A stretch of DNA of 64,000 nt from Prevotella pectinovora (GCF_000834015.1 NZ_JXQI01000064.1:47378-111377); one strand, 5' to 3'; numbered from the stretch's first letter, positions 42,844 through 52,213 are shown. Numbers and translations are program-made. The notes: generated from the sequence alone by a model not told the origin.

Positions 42844-43617
42844 TCACTTCTCGTTTCTCTCATGAATGCTCTTGCTCATGATGTCGTATATCTGCCTGAT
42901 GCGGTCGTCGTAGGCGAGCATCCTGCTCTGCATACCTATCACATTCTCGTCGTAGCGGATGGCAGGACCGGTCTGGGCTGACTTCGGCGACATGCTATGC
43001 ACCTTGCCCGCCGTCTCGTCGATGAGCGGCAGCATCGAACTGAAGGGGATGCCGTATCTGTCGAGGACTTCTGAAGCGAGATCGTAGCAGTGATTCACGA
43101 AGTTGCATGCGAAGACTGCCGCCAGGTGCAGATGTTTGCGGCCTTCCGAATCCAGCTGCATGACATGCTGCGAGAGACTGCTGCCGAGGTCTGTAAGCAA
43201 CCGCAGGTCGCTCTCATAGCGCGCCTCAACGAAGATGGAAACGTCGGTGAAATCCACCTGTCGCTGCTTTGAAAACGACTGCATGGGATAGAACACTCCG
43301 TAGCGGCCGGCATGTCCATCGAAGATGCTCATCGGGATGCTGCCTGCCGTATGGACGAAGAGTCCACGCCGGCTGCCGTCGCACAATCGTGCCACCACAT
43401 CGCTGAGCGCCCCGTCTTTCACCGACACTATATATATATCGGCTTCTCTTGCCACACCGTCAAGGTCTGACACCGCTTCTGCCCCCACCTGAGAGGCAAG
43501 TGCATCGGCAGACGCCTGTGTGCGACTATACGCCTGTGTTATCTCATGACCGGCGTCTTTCAACGCCCTGGCCACGTTGGTGGCAAGATTTCCTGCCCCC
43601 ACAAAAACTATCTTCAT
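42844..43617 (-). CDS. Rossmann-like and DUF2520 domain protein
   Basis: A 257-residue cytoplasmic protein. Residues 1-130 form an NAD(P)-binding Rossmann domain like that of pyrroline-5-carboxylate reductase: [20 protein letters not shown] with the Gly-x-Gly-x-x-Ala loop. The second half is the helical DUF2520 domain ([20 protein letters not shown] and [20 protein letters not shown] with [14 protein letters not shown]). An oxidoreductase role is likely from the fold, but the substrate is unknown. Gene neighbour of kdsC on the same strand. Confidence 0.88.
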   Translation of the reverse strand: MKIVFVGAGNLATNVARALKDAGHEITQAYSRTQASADALASQVGAEAVSDLDGVAREADIYIVSVKDGALSDVVARLCDGSRRGLFVHTAGSIPMSIFDGHAGRYGVFYPMQSFSKQRQVDFTDVSIFVEARYESDLRLLTDLGSSLSQHVMQLDSEGRKHLHLAAVFACNFVNHCYDLASEVLDRYGIPFSSMLPLIDETAGKVHSMSPKSAQTGPAIRYDENVIGMQSRMLAYDDRIRQIYDIMSKSIHERNEK

Positions 43618-43693
43618 ATCCTGTCCTTGTATTTTTTCGTTGCGTTATGATTTGGGGTTGGCAAATTTTCCTGTTTGCCATGCAGCAGAAGAG

Positions 43694-44218
43694 TCAACCT
43701 ATATGTATTCGCTGCCACTCGAGCTGGTCATCATCTATCTCTGCCTGTGACACAGGTTTATCAGCAGTGCCTATCGCCACCACCGCATACACCGTCTTGC
43801 TCTCCGGAATGTCGAGTATTCCTCTCACCACCTCGTCAGACATGGTACCGTCGGTGAGCTGATAGCCTCTTATCTGCACCGAATGGTAAGCCAGTTGCCT
43901 TTCTGCCGCCTGCGCACACATCGCCCACACTACAGCAGAACAGTTTTCCACCCACGCCCCATCATAGAGACGGTCGGCAACCACTGCCACTGCCATCGGT
44001 GCCTGAGCGATGCATTCCGCACCATGGTCTCTGGCATCTGCAAGACGTTCCAGCAGATGCGGGTCTTCCACGGGGTATAGCTCCACAGAGTTCCCTCCCT
44101 TGCCACAAGTGGCAAGGAGCGCTGCCCGGAGCACCCGTTCCACATCGTCAGCCTGTATCTCAGTACGGCAGAACTGTCTGTCGCCAATTTCCATAGCCAG
44201 TATTTCTTCTATTCTCAT
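43694..44218 (-). CDS. Nitroreductase family protein
   Basis: A 174-residue FMN-type reductase of the short nitroreductase family. It starts MRIEEILAMEIGDRQFCRTE, followed by VLRAALLATCGKGGNSVELY (FMN-phosphate region, here with Gly-Gly-Asn), APMAVAVVADRLYDGAWVEN (family Asp), CSAVVWAMCAQAAERQLAYH and AVVAIGTADKP near the C-terminus. The usual Arg-Arg-Ser-x-Arg start is altered to DRQFCR, so the flavin site is somewhat unusual. The ATG at 44218 is preferred to the longer frame at 44272 because the family starts here. It lies 76 bp upstream of the DUF2520 gene. Confidence 0.8.
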   Translation of the reverse strand: MRIEEILAMEIGDRQFCRTEIQADDVERVLRAALLATCGKGGNSVELYPVEDPHLLERLADARDHGAECIAQAPMAVAVVADRLYDGAWVENCSAVVWAMCAQAAERQLAYHSVQIRGYQLTDGTMSDEVVRGILDIPESKTVYAVVAIGTADKPVSQAEIDDDQLEWQRIHIG

Positions 44219-44379
44219 ATCACTTGTTTTCTCTTCCTTGCCTATCGTTTGGCAAAAGTATACAAAAAACATGGCATAAGGAAATTTTCATACGTTTAAT
44301 TCGACATATCTCCCATTTGGCTAATTTGCTGAAAATAAAAAAATCAACCATGGGCAAGCACAGTAAATCTTCGGAAAAC

Positions 44380-44450
44380 GGGCACGATGCTTGCCCCAAG
44401 TGGGAACGCTGCTTACCCAACATGGGCAAGCACCTTGCCCCTGATGGGCA
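44380..44450. repeat. Interspersed G/C-run hairpin repeat, copy 2
   Basis: GGGCACGATGCTTGCCC followed by GGGAACGCTGCTTAC, the same two blocks in the same order as at 8817-8885. Several short stems are possible here, such as CTTGCCC / GGGCAAG. It lies at the broken end of the RhuM remnant. Confidence 0.65.
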
Positions 44451-44716
44451 GAATTTGTTTCATAAGTTTGATCTTGGTCTGTACCCATATGTGCAAATTT
44501 TGCACATGTGATATTTTCATCCAATTCACCCTACTTGAAGATGTTTCTTATATGGCGCGTTATTACAGTACGGTCTCTTCCGAACAATTCAGCCATCTGA
44601 CTTTGTGTAAGCCACACGGTATCTTTCTCCAACTTTACTTCAAGTTGGGTGTTGCCATCGTTTGTCGTATATAGGACGATAGAAGAACCGTTATTTGCAA
44701 AAATTTTATTCTCCAT
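44450..44716 (-). pseudogene. RhuM-family virulence protein, N-terminal remnant with in-frame stop
   Basis: From the ATG at 44716 the minus strand codes MENKIFANNGSSIVLYTTND and then VWLTQSQMAELFGRDRTVIT RHIRNIFK (in two parts, residues about 30-60), the standard start of RhuM proteins, which carry a KilA-N/Bro-like DNA-binding motif. The codon after Phe-Lys is TAG where GAG is expected (...NIFKEGEL in the family). The same frame then goes on as GELDENITCAKFAHM before it dissolves into the G/C-run repeat. So the gene has a nonsense change and lacks its C-terminal 270 or so residues. Confidence 0.75.
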
Positions 44717-44918
44717 CACCCCTATCATTACATTCATATAGATAACGTTTCGACTGCAAAGATATTGCTCTGGTGTATCTTCTTTGTTCACACCATCATA
44801 ATATTCTGCTTGAATAACACATTTCAACAACATTTTTCTCCCAGACAGGAGTCAAGCCCATCAAAATATTTTTTAGAGAGAAAACAAACAGAGATGCTTA
44901 TATGACTGAGAAATTGTG

Positions 44919-44926
44919 TATTTTTG
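44919..44926 (+). promoter_or_regulatory. -7 element TATTTTTG of the exonuclease-comF unit
   Basis: TAnnTTTG match 51 bp before the ATG at 44978, with no clear TTG box. Confidence 0.45.
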
Positions 44927-44977
44927 CAATATCCCAGAGAACAAGGGGATATTGACAATAATATAAAACTGATAAGA

Positions 44978-45466
44978 ATGCAGGATTTTGCAGCAATAGA
45001 TTTCGAGACAGCCAACAGCGAGCGATCATCGGTCTGCTCTGTCGGCATCGTGATAGTCAGAGGCGGCGAGATCGTGGACAAGTTCTACTCGCTAATCAAA
45101 CCCGAACCAGAATACTACAGTTATGTGTGCATGCGGGTGCATGGTCTGTGCGCTGCCGACACAGAAGATGCTCCCGTCTTTCCCGAAGTGTGGAAGCAGA
45201 TAGAGCCGAAGATTGCCGGACTGCCCCTCGTTGCCCACAACAAGGCGTTCGACGAGAGTTGTCTGAAAGCCGTGTTCCGCGTATACCAGATGAACTACCC
45301 CGACTACCCGTTCTTCTGCACCTGCATAGCATCACGCCGGGTATGGCCAAAAGGCAGGCACAACCTCGACATCATCGCCGCCCGCTGCGGTTATGACCTG
45401 ACAAACCATCATCATGCCCTGGCAGATGCTGAAGCCTGCGCTGCCATAGCGCTGGAGATATTATAG
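44978..45466 (+). CDS. 3'-5' exonuclease of the DnaQ/epsilon family (DEDDh)
   Basis: A 162-residue DnaQ-like exonuclease. The metal-binding residues are Asp8 and Glu10 in FAAIDFETANSERSSVCSVG, an Asp in LVAHNKAFDESCLKAVF and the last His-Ala-Leu-x-Asp-Ala in HHHALADAEACAAIALEIL, placing it in the DEDDh group. It is a free-standing small exonuclease, like those often labelled DNA polymerase III subunit epsilon in Bacteroidota, rather than the proofreading subunit for certain. It is 35 bp upstream of comF on the same strand. Confidence 0.9.
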   Translation: MQDFAAIDFETANSERSSVCSVGIVIVRGGEIVDKFYSLIKPEPEYYSYVCMRVHGLCAADTEDAPVFPEVWKQIEPKIAGLPLVAHNKAFDESCLKAVFRVYQMNYPDYPFFCTCIASRRVWPKGRHNLDIIAARCGYDLTNHHHALADAEACAAIALEIL

Positions 45467-45501
45467 CAATCAGCATAGCAGAAAAAAAATACGATAACGA
45501 C

Positions 45502-46203
45502 ATGCAAGTGAGAATAAGTTTTCCAAGACGCATTTTCGACCTCATGATGCCAAGGCTCTGCACCGTGTGTCATGAGAGGCTCGGCATAACCGAAGACTCC
45601 ATCTGCATGGCGTGCAACCTGCATCTGCCGCGCACCGCATTCTGCTCCTCTCCATACGACAATGAGATGGCACAGTGTTTCTGGGGACTGATGCCGATAG
45701 AGAAGGCTGCGGCACTGTTCTATTATCTGCCCCACTCGCCATCGTCGGGCATAATGCTGAAAATGAAATATGAGGGAAGATGGGATGTGGCTGAAGACAT
45801 GGGACACATAATGGCAAGGGAATGCGGTGAAGCGGGATTCTTCGACGGCATCGACGTGATTGTGCCTATCCCGATAACGAAAAAGCGAAAGCGGGAAAGA
45901 GGTTACAACCAGAGTTATCATCTGGCGCTCGGAATAAGTGAGGCTACGGGAATCCCCATCGCAGACAAGGCGGTGGAGAGGACAGTCTACAATGGGTCGC
46001 AGACAAGACTCAGGGGATATGAAAGGAGGGAGAATGTGGAGAATGCTTTTGCGCTACGCGACGCAAAGAAAATAAGAGACAAGCATGTGCTTATCATTGA
46101 CGATGTGGTGACTACGGGTTCCACGATAATGGAATGCGGAAAGGAACTTCTCAAAGGCGGCGCAAAGGCACTGAGCGTGTTGTCGCTGGGATATACTAAA
46201 TAG
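45502..46203 (+). CDS. ComF family phosphoribosyltransferase-like protein
   Basis: A 233-residue protein. Two Cys pairs at the start (LCTVCHERLG and SICMACNLHLPR) form the zinc-binding motif of ComF. The phosphoribosyltransferase domain follows, with VPIPITKKRKRERGYNQSYH (the ComF signature) and the PRPP loop VLIIDDVVTTGSTIMECGKE. ComF proteins take part in DNA uptake and transformation in some bacteria; the exact reaction is unknown. The start ATG follows ATAACGAC and the gene runs to the junction repeat at 46204. Confidence 0.9.
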   Translation: MQVRISFPRRIFDLMMPRLCTVCHERLGITEDSICMACNLHLPRTAFCSSPYDNEMAQCFWGLMPIEKAAALFYYLPHSPSSGIMLKMKYEGRWDVAEDMGHIMARECGEAGFFDGIDVIVPIPITKKRKRERGYNQSYHLALGISEATGIPIADKAVERTVYNGSQTRLRGYERRENVENAFALRDAKKIRDKHVLIIDDVVTTGSTIMECGKELLKGGAKALSVLSLGYTK

Positions 46204-46331
46204 TAGACAAGTAGACGAGTTGACGAGTAAACAAATTGACAAAGAAATTTCTATGGCCTACCGATGGTCTATCTGATAAGGACATATCTACTTGTCAACT
46301 CGTTTACCCGTCTACTTGTTTACTCGTCTAC
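46204..46331. repeat. Convergent-junction short repeat / two-way terminator (copy 2)
   Basis: The left part is built of TAGACAAGTAGACGAGTTGA and CGAGTAAACAAATTGACAAA, the right part of the inverted forms (ACTTGTCAACTCGTTTACCC, GTCTACTTGTTTACTCGTCT). They can fold on each other around a spacer of about 50 nt. The unit fills the gap between comF and the convergent esterase gene. The same blocks occur at 16921-17019. Confidence 0.65.
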
Positions 46332-47624
46332 TCATTTATTTCCAAACTTCAACTGTTCTTCTTTTTCTATCGTCACCTTACTCTCGTCGAGTTTAGAGGC
46401 ATCGAGACGGAAGGTCTTGATGAAGAAATCATAAACGGCATTGCGCTTGTTCGGACCGAAGTCATGACGCTCATTCGGCAGATGGACATTGCTTATATTC
46501 TCCTTCTTGCCATAGAATCCATAGATGCGCTGCAGATAGGGATATTCCAGTTCGGGAGTGGTAGAGGTCCAGTCGCCGCCATCGCTTACGAGCATCATCG
46601 GTTTCGGAGCGAACATGGCTGCTATTTCTGCATTACACGTGCCGCCGCCAGCGAGCTGTATCGGCATGCCGCTCTCGCAGGGACAGCCGCCATCAAACCA
46701 CGACGAGAGGCTCACCACCGGATTGGCAGCCGTATAGCGGTCGTCGAGAGCTGTGAGAAGTACGGTCTGTGTGCCGCCTCCCGAACCACCGTTCACTCCC
46801 ACTCTCGTCTTGTCTACATCCTTGCGGTTTATCATCCAGTCGAGGATGCGTATGCCGTTGAGGGCCTGCATCTGATGAGCCTCGGCTGTCTGATGGGCCT
46901 TTGCCCCCACTTCATCTTCTGATTCGCCCCATCCCCACAGGTCATAATCCACACAGATGGCTCCCATACGGGCGAGTGTGGCAAGACGCTGCTGCTGCAC
47001 GGTGCCATATCTGCCGTTGACGAAATGTCCGTTGGGACAGATGATAAGCGGATGCTTGCCCTTGGTGGCAGGAGTATATATTGACCCCTTCACGGTATGT
47101 CCGTCTACGGTTTTCATACAGAAGTTCTGAACGGTATATCCGTCGTATTTCCTTATTTTCGACACAAGAGGCTTCTCCTTGGAACAGCGGGCGAGCAGCG
47201 GGTCGATGCCAAGACGCTGGCGCACCTCACGACGCAGTGAGTCGCGACGCAGCTCCCATGACGCCCGGTCGCTATATTTGGAAGCGAGATACGGCAGGAG
47301 TTTCCATCCGTCGGAAGCCTGACGGCGCGGATATTCATATTTCTTTATCTTATAGAGGTTGCCCTTCTGCTTGAGGGCATAAAAGTCGAAAGGCTTGAGG
47401 ATATTGTCAAACGTCTCCTCCAGAGAATACGGACGAACACGGAAGTCGGCATAGTCGAGTTTCAGTCCGGCGGTGTCTACATTGAACTTCAGTCTAACGT
47501 CGAAACGCTTTGCCACATCATTGAGCACATCACCAAGCGGACGTGCATATTTCGTCTCAAAAGTCTGTGCCTGGCAAACTGTGCCGGCAAACAGGGCTGC
47601 TATAAGAATTGAATTTCTCTTCAT
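46332..47624 (-). CDS. Secreted alpha/beta-hydrolase (acetyl-esterase type) with an N-terminal STN domain
   Basis: A 430-residue protein. A signal peptide (MKRNSILIAALFAGTVCQAQ) is followed by about 75 residues with the secretin/TonB short N-terminal (STN) pattern: TFETKYARPLGDVLNDVAKR, FDVRLKFNVDTAGLKLDYAD, SLEETFDNILKPFDFYALKQ, NLYKIKK. The alpha/beta-hydrolase follows, with the nucleophile Ser281 in RVGVNGGSGGGTQTVLLTAL, an Asp in SDGGDWTSTTPELEY and a late His in NERHDFGPNKRNAVYDFF. Enzymes like this remove acetyl or other ester groups from plant polysaccharides. The STN-hydrolase fusion is unusual. It is downstream of the 1378-residue glycoside hydrolase on the same strand, about 100 bp apart. 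Confidence 0.82.
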   Translation of the reverse strand: MKRNSILIAALFAGTVCQAQTFETKYARPLGDVLNDVAKRFDVRLKFNVDTAGLKLDYADFRVRPYSLEETFDNILKPFDFYALKQKGNLYKIKKYEYPRRQASDGWKLLPYLASKYSDRASWELRRDSLRREVRQRLGIDPLLARCSKEKPLVSKIRKYDGYTVQNFCMKTVDGHTVKGSIYTPATKGKHPLIICPNGHFVNGRYGTVQQQRLATLARMGAICVDYDLWGWGESEDEVGAKAHQTAEAHQMQALNGIRILDWMINRKDVDKTRVGVNGGSGGGTQTVLLTALDDRYTAANPVVSLSSWFDGGCPCESGMPIQLAGGGTCNAEIAAMFAPKPMMLVSDGGDWTSTTPELEYPYLQRIYGFYGKKENISNVHLPNERHDFGPNKRNAVYDFFIKTFRLDASKLDESKVTIEKEEQLKFGNK

Positions 47625-47724
47625 GATTATTTTTTGATTTTAATACAAGAAATCGGAGAGCCCGGAATTCTCTTTGTTTTATAGAGAACTACAAGCGCTC
47701 CGATTTTATTGTGAATAACGATAA

Positions 47725-50700
47725 CTATAATTTATATTCAAGTTTTCCGAGCGTGTCCCGCTGTGCCACCTTTTTGCCGTTGACAAGCAGGATGAGACCC
47801 TTGCCGTGGCGATAGTGAGAACCGGTCTTGTCGTAGACCACGGAGATGTTCTTGCCGTGATACATCACGTTGTCGAGACAGAAATAATCCCATTTTCCTT
47901 CCGGCACAAGCGGATTGACGATGATGCTGCCATCTGCCTGCGGACGCAGTCCTACGATGCCTGTTATCATCAGATCGTTGAAGGTGGAGTGGTTGTAATA
48001 GCGGCTGCGCTCACGGTCACCCATAAGCCATGCACCGTTTGTCTCGTCGAGATACTCACCGATATATGGTCTGCCGCGATGGTGCTGGCTCTCTACATAC
48101 ACCTCCATATCATGGAAGAACTCCTTGCTGCCTACAATAGGCTCCGGGTAGTTGTTTATATAGTTTGCCATTGCCGTCAGCGTCTGACTCGTGGCAAAAG
48201 GCCATACGGCACCATCCCACTCACAAGTTCCTGTACCATGGGTGCGGAAGAGCGGCGAGCGACGCTCACAGGTGGTAAGTCCGTAAGGGGCAGAGAAGCC
48301 CTTCTCGTCGGTAACCTGCTTCCATGCGACATCATACTTTTTGTTGTCAGGCATATTGAAATACCACGGAATGAAGCCTATAGCCTCGCGTACATTTGCG
48401 AGAGTGTCGGTCTGCAACGTTTCAAAGAACTCATGTTTGCCGTTCCAAAGCTTGTTCTCCACAAGCTTTTTCAGTTCTGCAGCCTCCTTGTTGTATTCTG
48501 CAGCTTTAGCCTCATCGCCGGCAAGCTTGTTCATCTCGGCGAGAGCCATGGCGTTGCCATACATATAGCTGTTAATCGTAGGACGCGCAAACTTTTTCCT
48601 TCTACCTCCGCTGGCACTCTCTTCCATTCCGTCGCGCACATCCTCCTGCCAGTAGAGTCCGTTGTCAAGACGGTGGGTCTTCTGCCAACGAGCATACTCC
48701 TCTTCGAGCGAAGGCTTCAGAGAGTCGACAAACGACCTGTTGCCGTTCACCTTATAAGCCTCATACACTGCGGCAGGATTCCAGGAGCTGAATTTATCCA
48801 TCTTCTGCATCGCCTTGCCGTCGTTGCCATGATACCAGGTATTGAGAATCTGGTTGATGTATGTTGTGTCGCGCAGCCATCGGGTCTCCATCACGTGGTG
48901 GCCGATGGCACAGGCAATGAGGTTGTAGCGGTCGGCATAGGAACGCTGCACGAGAAACTCCGTCATGCCGTAACCCACTGGGGTGCGCTTGATATGCTTG
49001 CGCAGAGTCCACCAACGGTAGTAATACATCTCACGGAAATTATCCTGCGGACAGTCGAAGAGCGGCACGTTCTTGCTCATCCATTCCGCCGCCTTGCTGT
49101 TGGGGATAGCGTTGGCGATGTTCTCGTCCTCCATCGTATTGAAGTAGTCGATGTAGTGTTTGTAGTCGTCGAACTTCAGCACAGCAGCCTGCCCGTCAGC
49201 ATCAGCAGCGTAGGTCTTCACATTTGCGATAGAGAATGTAGCCACGGGATCCGACTCGTCGGCACGCGGCATGTCGAAATACTGGTCTGCCGGAGTCTCG
49301 TTGTTTGGCTCTGCAAAGAGCGGACCGGTGCGGAACACCACCCTTGTTATTGCCTCCACAGGAGTGTCGAACTGGCGCTGACACACCTTCTTGCCGTTGA
49401 TATAATATGTGCCGGCATGCATGTCGGTAGAAAGAACAGCCCTCACACGATAGGTTTCTCCTGCCTTATAGTTCTTGAGCATGGTACCGAAACGCGGACC
49501 GCCCTTCACCTTCATCACTCCGAGAGAGTCGAGCACTATACGGGAGCAAGCCTGTCCTTTGGCGTCGACAAACTCCACATCAAGCTCTCCATGACCGTTC
49601 TGTGCTGCCTGGACATCAAACTCTACGGTAAGTTCCTTTGTGGCAGGTATTATACGTTCCACCTTGGCATAGTCGTAAGGGTCTTTGTCTGACAGCTTCA
49701 ACCATTTCCCATCGAGAGCAACAGGTGCCCACTTTGGAGAATAGATGTTCCAGTCTGCCATATCTGCAAGCTTTGAATATGCGGAGAAGTCTGTATCGGC
49801 ATGAGATGTTGCAGCAGTCTGTACAGGCACTGTGATGCGCGAAACCCACATGTCCTCCTTATTGTTACTGTAGGTGACCCACATGTTTCCGTCTGCCGGA
49901 GTGCCGTTGCCCTCCTGGATGCCACGGGTGTATTGCGGACCGTAGTTCTTGTAGTTACCGCCATGGCGCTCTGGGGTTATCTCTCCGTTGACAAGATTCA
50001 GAGTGGTATATTCCAGTCCGTCGGCACTCAGCGAGATGGCAAGTGGCCATCTGTATTCCGCAGGATTATATACCGTGGCATAAGTTCCGTCGGAGAGCCT
50101 CTGCCCCCAAATCTTTCCTGTGGATGTCACGAAGCCATGAGCACGCTTTGCCGGAGTGCGCCATGTGTTGCCGCCATCACAGCTGATGGTCGTCAGTCCG
50201 TGTTTCCAGAGTCCCACCTTCCATCCGTTTGGCAGCGTGTAGCCTGAGAATGCCTTATATGGTGTCTTCAGCGGCAGTATGTCATCGCCGCGGTCAGCCT
50301 CTTCAGCCCACTGCATGCGTGCCATCGGGTCGGCGAGCAGTTCGTCGCAAGCCTTGACGAAGGCTTTGTCTTTGGATTTCTTGTAGTACGGGAAGTCTGT
50401 GTTGCCGGCATTGAAACCGTGGTTGTAGTAGATGAAGTATACGGGGCCGAAGGTGCCGTCGCTCTTTATCTCCCTCACCACTCTGCCGATGCCGTTGCCG
50501 TCGGTGGGGTTGTCTTTCGGTGTCATCGACACTACGTAGTTGCCCATAGCCAGGAGCTTGCCTGTCTTCTTCGATACATACCACCCCACTCTCTGGTGCA
50601 TGATTGCCATAAGATCCTTTGCCTTCAGGCCCGGATATTTTTCAGGCTTTTCAAATCCGTCGGGCACTTTGTATTCAGGGAACAGCTTCACGGGGTCTGT

Positions 50701-51861
50701 CCATGTGTATCCGTCAGTAGAGGTCTGCAGCATGGTGACTCCTGGCGGCTCGTGCTCGCTGCGTGGGTCGGTAAGATAGTGCATATAGAACTTTCCCTTC
50801 CAGTATGCAATCATCGGCTGGTGGTTGTATGTGGCTCCCTTTTCGGCACGCATGGTCTGTATGCTATGCACTCCCACCACGGGGGAGAGTCCGCCGTCAT
50901 GGCGCGATGGCAGGGAAATGTCGCTGCCGGTGTAGTGAACGGCACTGCTGTTGTATTTTATAAGGTTTTCCACAAGTTCCTCCGGTGCCATGAACACGGT
51001 GCCGTGTTTATGACCGTCTGGGAAGGAAACGGCTCCCGTCTGATCCTGGAAGTGTTTGAAATCCTTCGTGCGCTGTGCGCCATAGATAAACTGGCGATAC
51101 CAGTCGTAATATATATACCACCATCCGTTGACGTATGCCGTAGACGGACCTTCGCTATACATCGGTGTGAATGGTTCTGAAGCCTCACTCCACGGACCGT
51201 AGGGTGTCTTTGAGAATGCCACCTTGATGTTGCGCTGCTTGCGGGTATTGTCTTTCAGTACCATCACATAGTCGTCTTTTCCCTTTTTCACCATCGTAGC
51301 GTCAATACAACTGAAACCGGGATCGATAAGGAGTTTGGTCTCTGAGAAGGTATTGAAGTCTTTTGTAGTGCAGTAGTACAGACGGTGGTTGTTCTTGTGC
51401 TCTTCTATTCCGTCGGGGAATTTTCCCGGTATGCAGGATGCCCATATTATCATATACTGCTTCTTCACGTCGTCGTAGAAGAGTTCCGGCGCCCACACAT
51501 TGACGGTGGTGGTGTCTTTCATCACTTCGATGAAACGCTCCGGTGTCCAGTGTATCAAATCCTTCGACGATGAGTATCCGAACCCTCTGTCGCCTCTCCA
51601 GCTACAGGTCCACACGAAATGGTATGTGCCGTCGGGACCTTTCACTATCGACGGGTCACGCATCACCTTCTGCGTGCCTACCTCCGGCTTGAGGAAGGTG
51701 CCAGGAATACTGTCCCAATGTATGCCGTCGCGGCTATAGATGAAGCGCAGTCCTTCGTTGGCGGGTTCATGAAACGAGGTCGAAACGAAAATGTCCGTCG
51801 CCATGCCTGCCCTTGGGACAAGCATCATGGCAGCGGCTGCTGAAAATAGTAGTTTCTTCAT
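47725..51861 (-). CDS. Multi-module secreted glycoside hydrolase (GH43-like propeller plus (alpha/alpha)6 barrel)
   Basis: A 1378-residue protein with signal peptide (MKKLLFSAAAAMMLVPRAGM). Residues about 25-330 resemble a GH43-type five-bladed propeller: MRDPSIVKGPDGTYHFVWTC, NVWAPELFYDDVKKQYMIIW and SEGPSTAYVNGWWYIYYDWY carry candidate base, pKa-modulating and acid residues. About 340-700 is a second propeller with sialidase-like Asp-box features (QTSTDGYTWTDP, SCDGGNTWRTP). About 730-900 looks like a beta-sandwich (LTVEFDVQAAQNGHGELDVE). About 930-1340 is an (alpha/alpha)6 barrel of the MGH1-like type (REMYYYRWWTLRKHIKRTPV, TGTCEWDGAVWPFATSQTLT). Two catalytic modules in one chain suggest stepwise removal of two linked sugars from a plant glycan; the substrate is unknown. 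The assignment of modules is by eye. Confidence 0.8.
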   Translation of the reverse strand: MKKLLFSAAAAMMLVPRAGMATDIFVSTSFHEPANEGLRFIYSRDGIHWDSIPGTFLKPEVGTQKVMRDPSIVKGPDGTYHFVWTCSWRGDRGFGYSSSKDLIHWTPERFIEVMKDTTTVNVWAPELFYDDVKKQYMIIWASCIPGKFPDGIEEHKNNHRLYYCTTKDFNTFSETKLLIDPGFSCIDATMVKKGKDDYVMVLKDNTRKQRNIKVAFSKTPYGPWSEASEPFTPMYSEGPSTAYVNGWWYIYYDWYRQFIYGAQRTKDFKHFQDQTGAVSFPDGHKHGTVFMAPEELVENLIKYNSSAVHYTGSDISLPSRHDGGLSPVVGVHSIQTMRAEKGATYNHQPMIAYWKGKFYMHYLTDPRSEHEPPGVTMLQTSTDGYTWTDPVKLFPEYKVPDGFEKPEKYPGLKAKDLMAIMHQRVGWYVSKKTGKLLAMGNYVVSMTPKDNPTDGNGIGRVVREIKSDGTFGPVYFIYYNHGFNAGNTDFPYYKKSKDKAFVKACDELLADPMARMQWAEEADRGDDILPLKTPYKAFSGYTLPNGWKVGLWKHGLTTISCDGGNTWRTPAKRAHGFVTSTGKIWGQRLSDGTYATVYNPAEYRWPLAISLSADGLEYTTLNLVNGEITPERHGGNYKNYGPQYTRGIQEGNGTPADGNMWVTYSNNKEDMWVSRITVPVQTAATSHADTDFSAYSKLADMADWNIYSPKWAPVALDGKWLKLSDKDPYDYAKVERIIPATKELTVEFDVQAAQNGHGELDVEFVDAKGQACSRIVLDSLGVMKVKGGPRFGTMLKNYKAGETYRVRAVLSTDMHAGTYYINGKKVCQRQFDTPVEAITRVVFRTGPLFAEPNNETPADQYFDMPRADESDPVATFSIANVKTYAADADGQAAVLKFDDYKHYIDYFNTMEDENIANAIPNSKAAEWMSKNVPLFDCPQDNFREMYYYRWWTLRKHIKRTPVGYGMTEFLVQRSYADRYNLIACAIGHHVMETRWLRDTTYINQILNTWYHGNDGKAMQKMDKFSSWNPAAVYEAYKVNGNRSFVDSLKPSLEEEYARWQKTHRLDNGLYWQEDVRDGMEESASGGRRKKFARPTINSYMYGNAMALAEMNKLAGDEAKAAEYNKEAAELKKLVENKLWNGKHEFFETLQTDTLANVREAIGFIPWYFNMPDNKKYDVAWKQVTDEKGFSAPYGLTTCERRSPLFRTHGTGTCEWDGAVWPFATSQTLTAMANYINNYPEPIVGSKEFFHDMEVYVESQHHRGRPYIGEYLDETNGAWLMGDRERSRYYNHSTFNDLMITGIVGLRPQADGSIIVNPLVPEGKWDYFCLDNVMYHGKNISVVYDKTGSHYRHGKGLILLVNGKKVAQRDTLGKLEYKL

Positions 51862-52213
51862 TTAGTGTAATGTGGTTTCTTATTTCCTGATTCTTAAAGT
51901 GGGCATATACAGGAGACTGCCCTCTTTATTAACAAAGACGTCGGCACTGGGCGTTTTGTAACCATCACGCCAATGGCAATCACCGTTGACATGGATAATG
52001 TCATGAAGCTATGACATCATCTACGCACGATGCAAAGCTAAAAAAACGGCACATAAAACGACACTAAGGGCACTACATTACGGCTATTCTATTTTATTTT
52101 CCTATCTTTGCATAAGATAAGCTGCACCTCAGCATAAGAAATAAATACATTTATTTCATTATGCATTCGGTTTGCGTTATCTTTGCGGAAGAAACAGAAA
52201 GAACATTTGGAAT
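51862..52213. promoter_or_regulatory. Divergent intergenic region with three -7 boxes
   Basis: Minus strand: TAGCTTTG at 52040-52033, for the glycoside hydrolase gene, with a leader of about 170 nt. Plus strand: TATCTTTG at 52103-52110 and again at 52178-52185, for the phosphatase gene at 52214, which thus seems to have two tandem promoters 75 bp apart. Nothing else is recognisable. Confidence 0.55.

Noticed and set aside
47806..49692. 628-codon plus-strand frame opposite the large glycoside hydrolase
   Set aside because: Shadow of a gene with signal peptide and clear enzyme modules on the other strand; no start signal or motif of its own.
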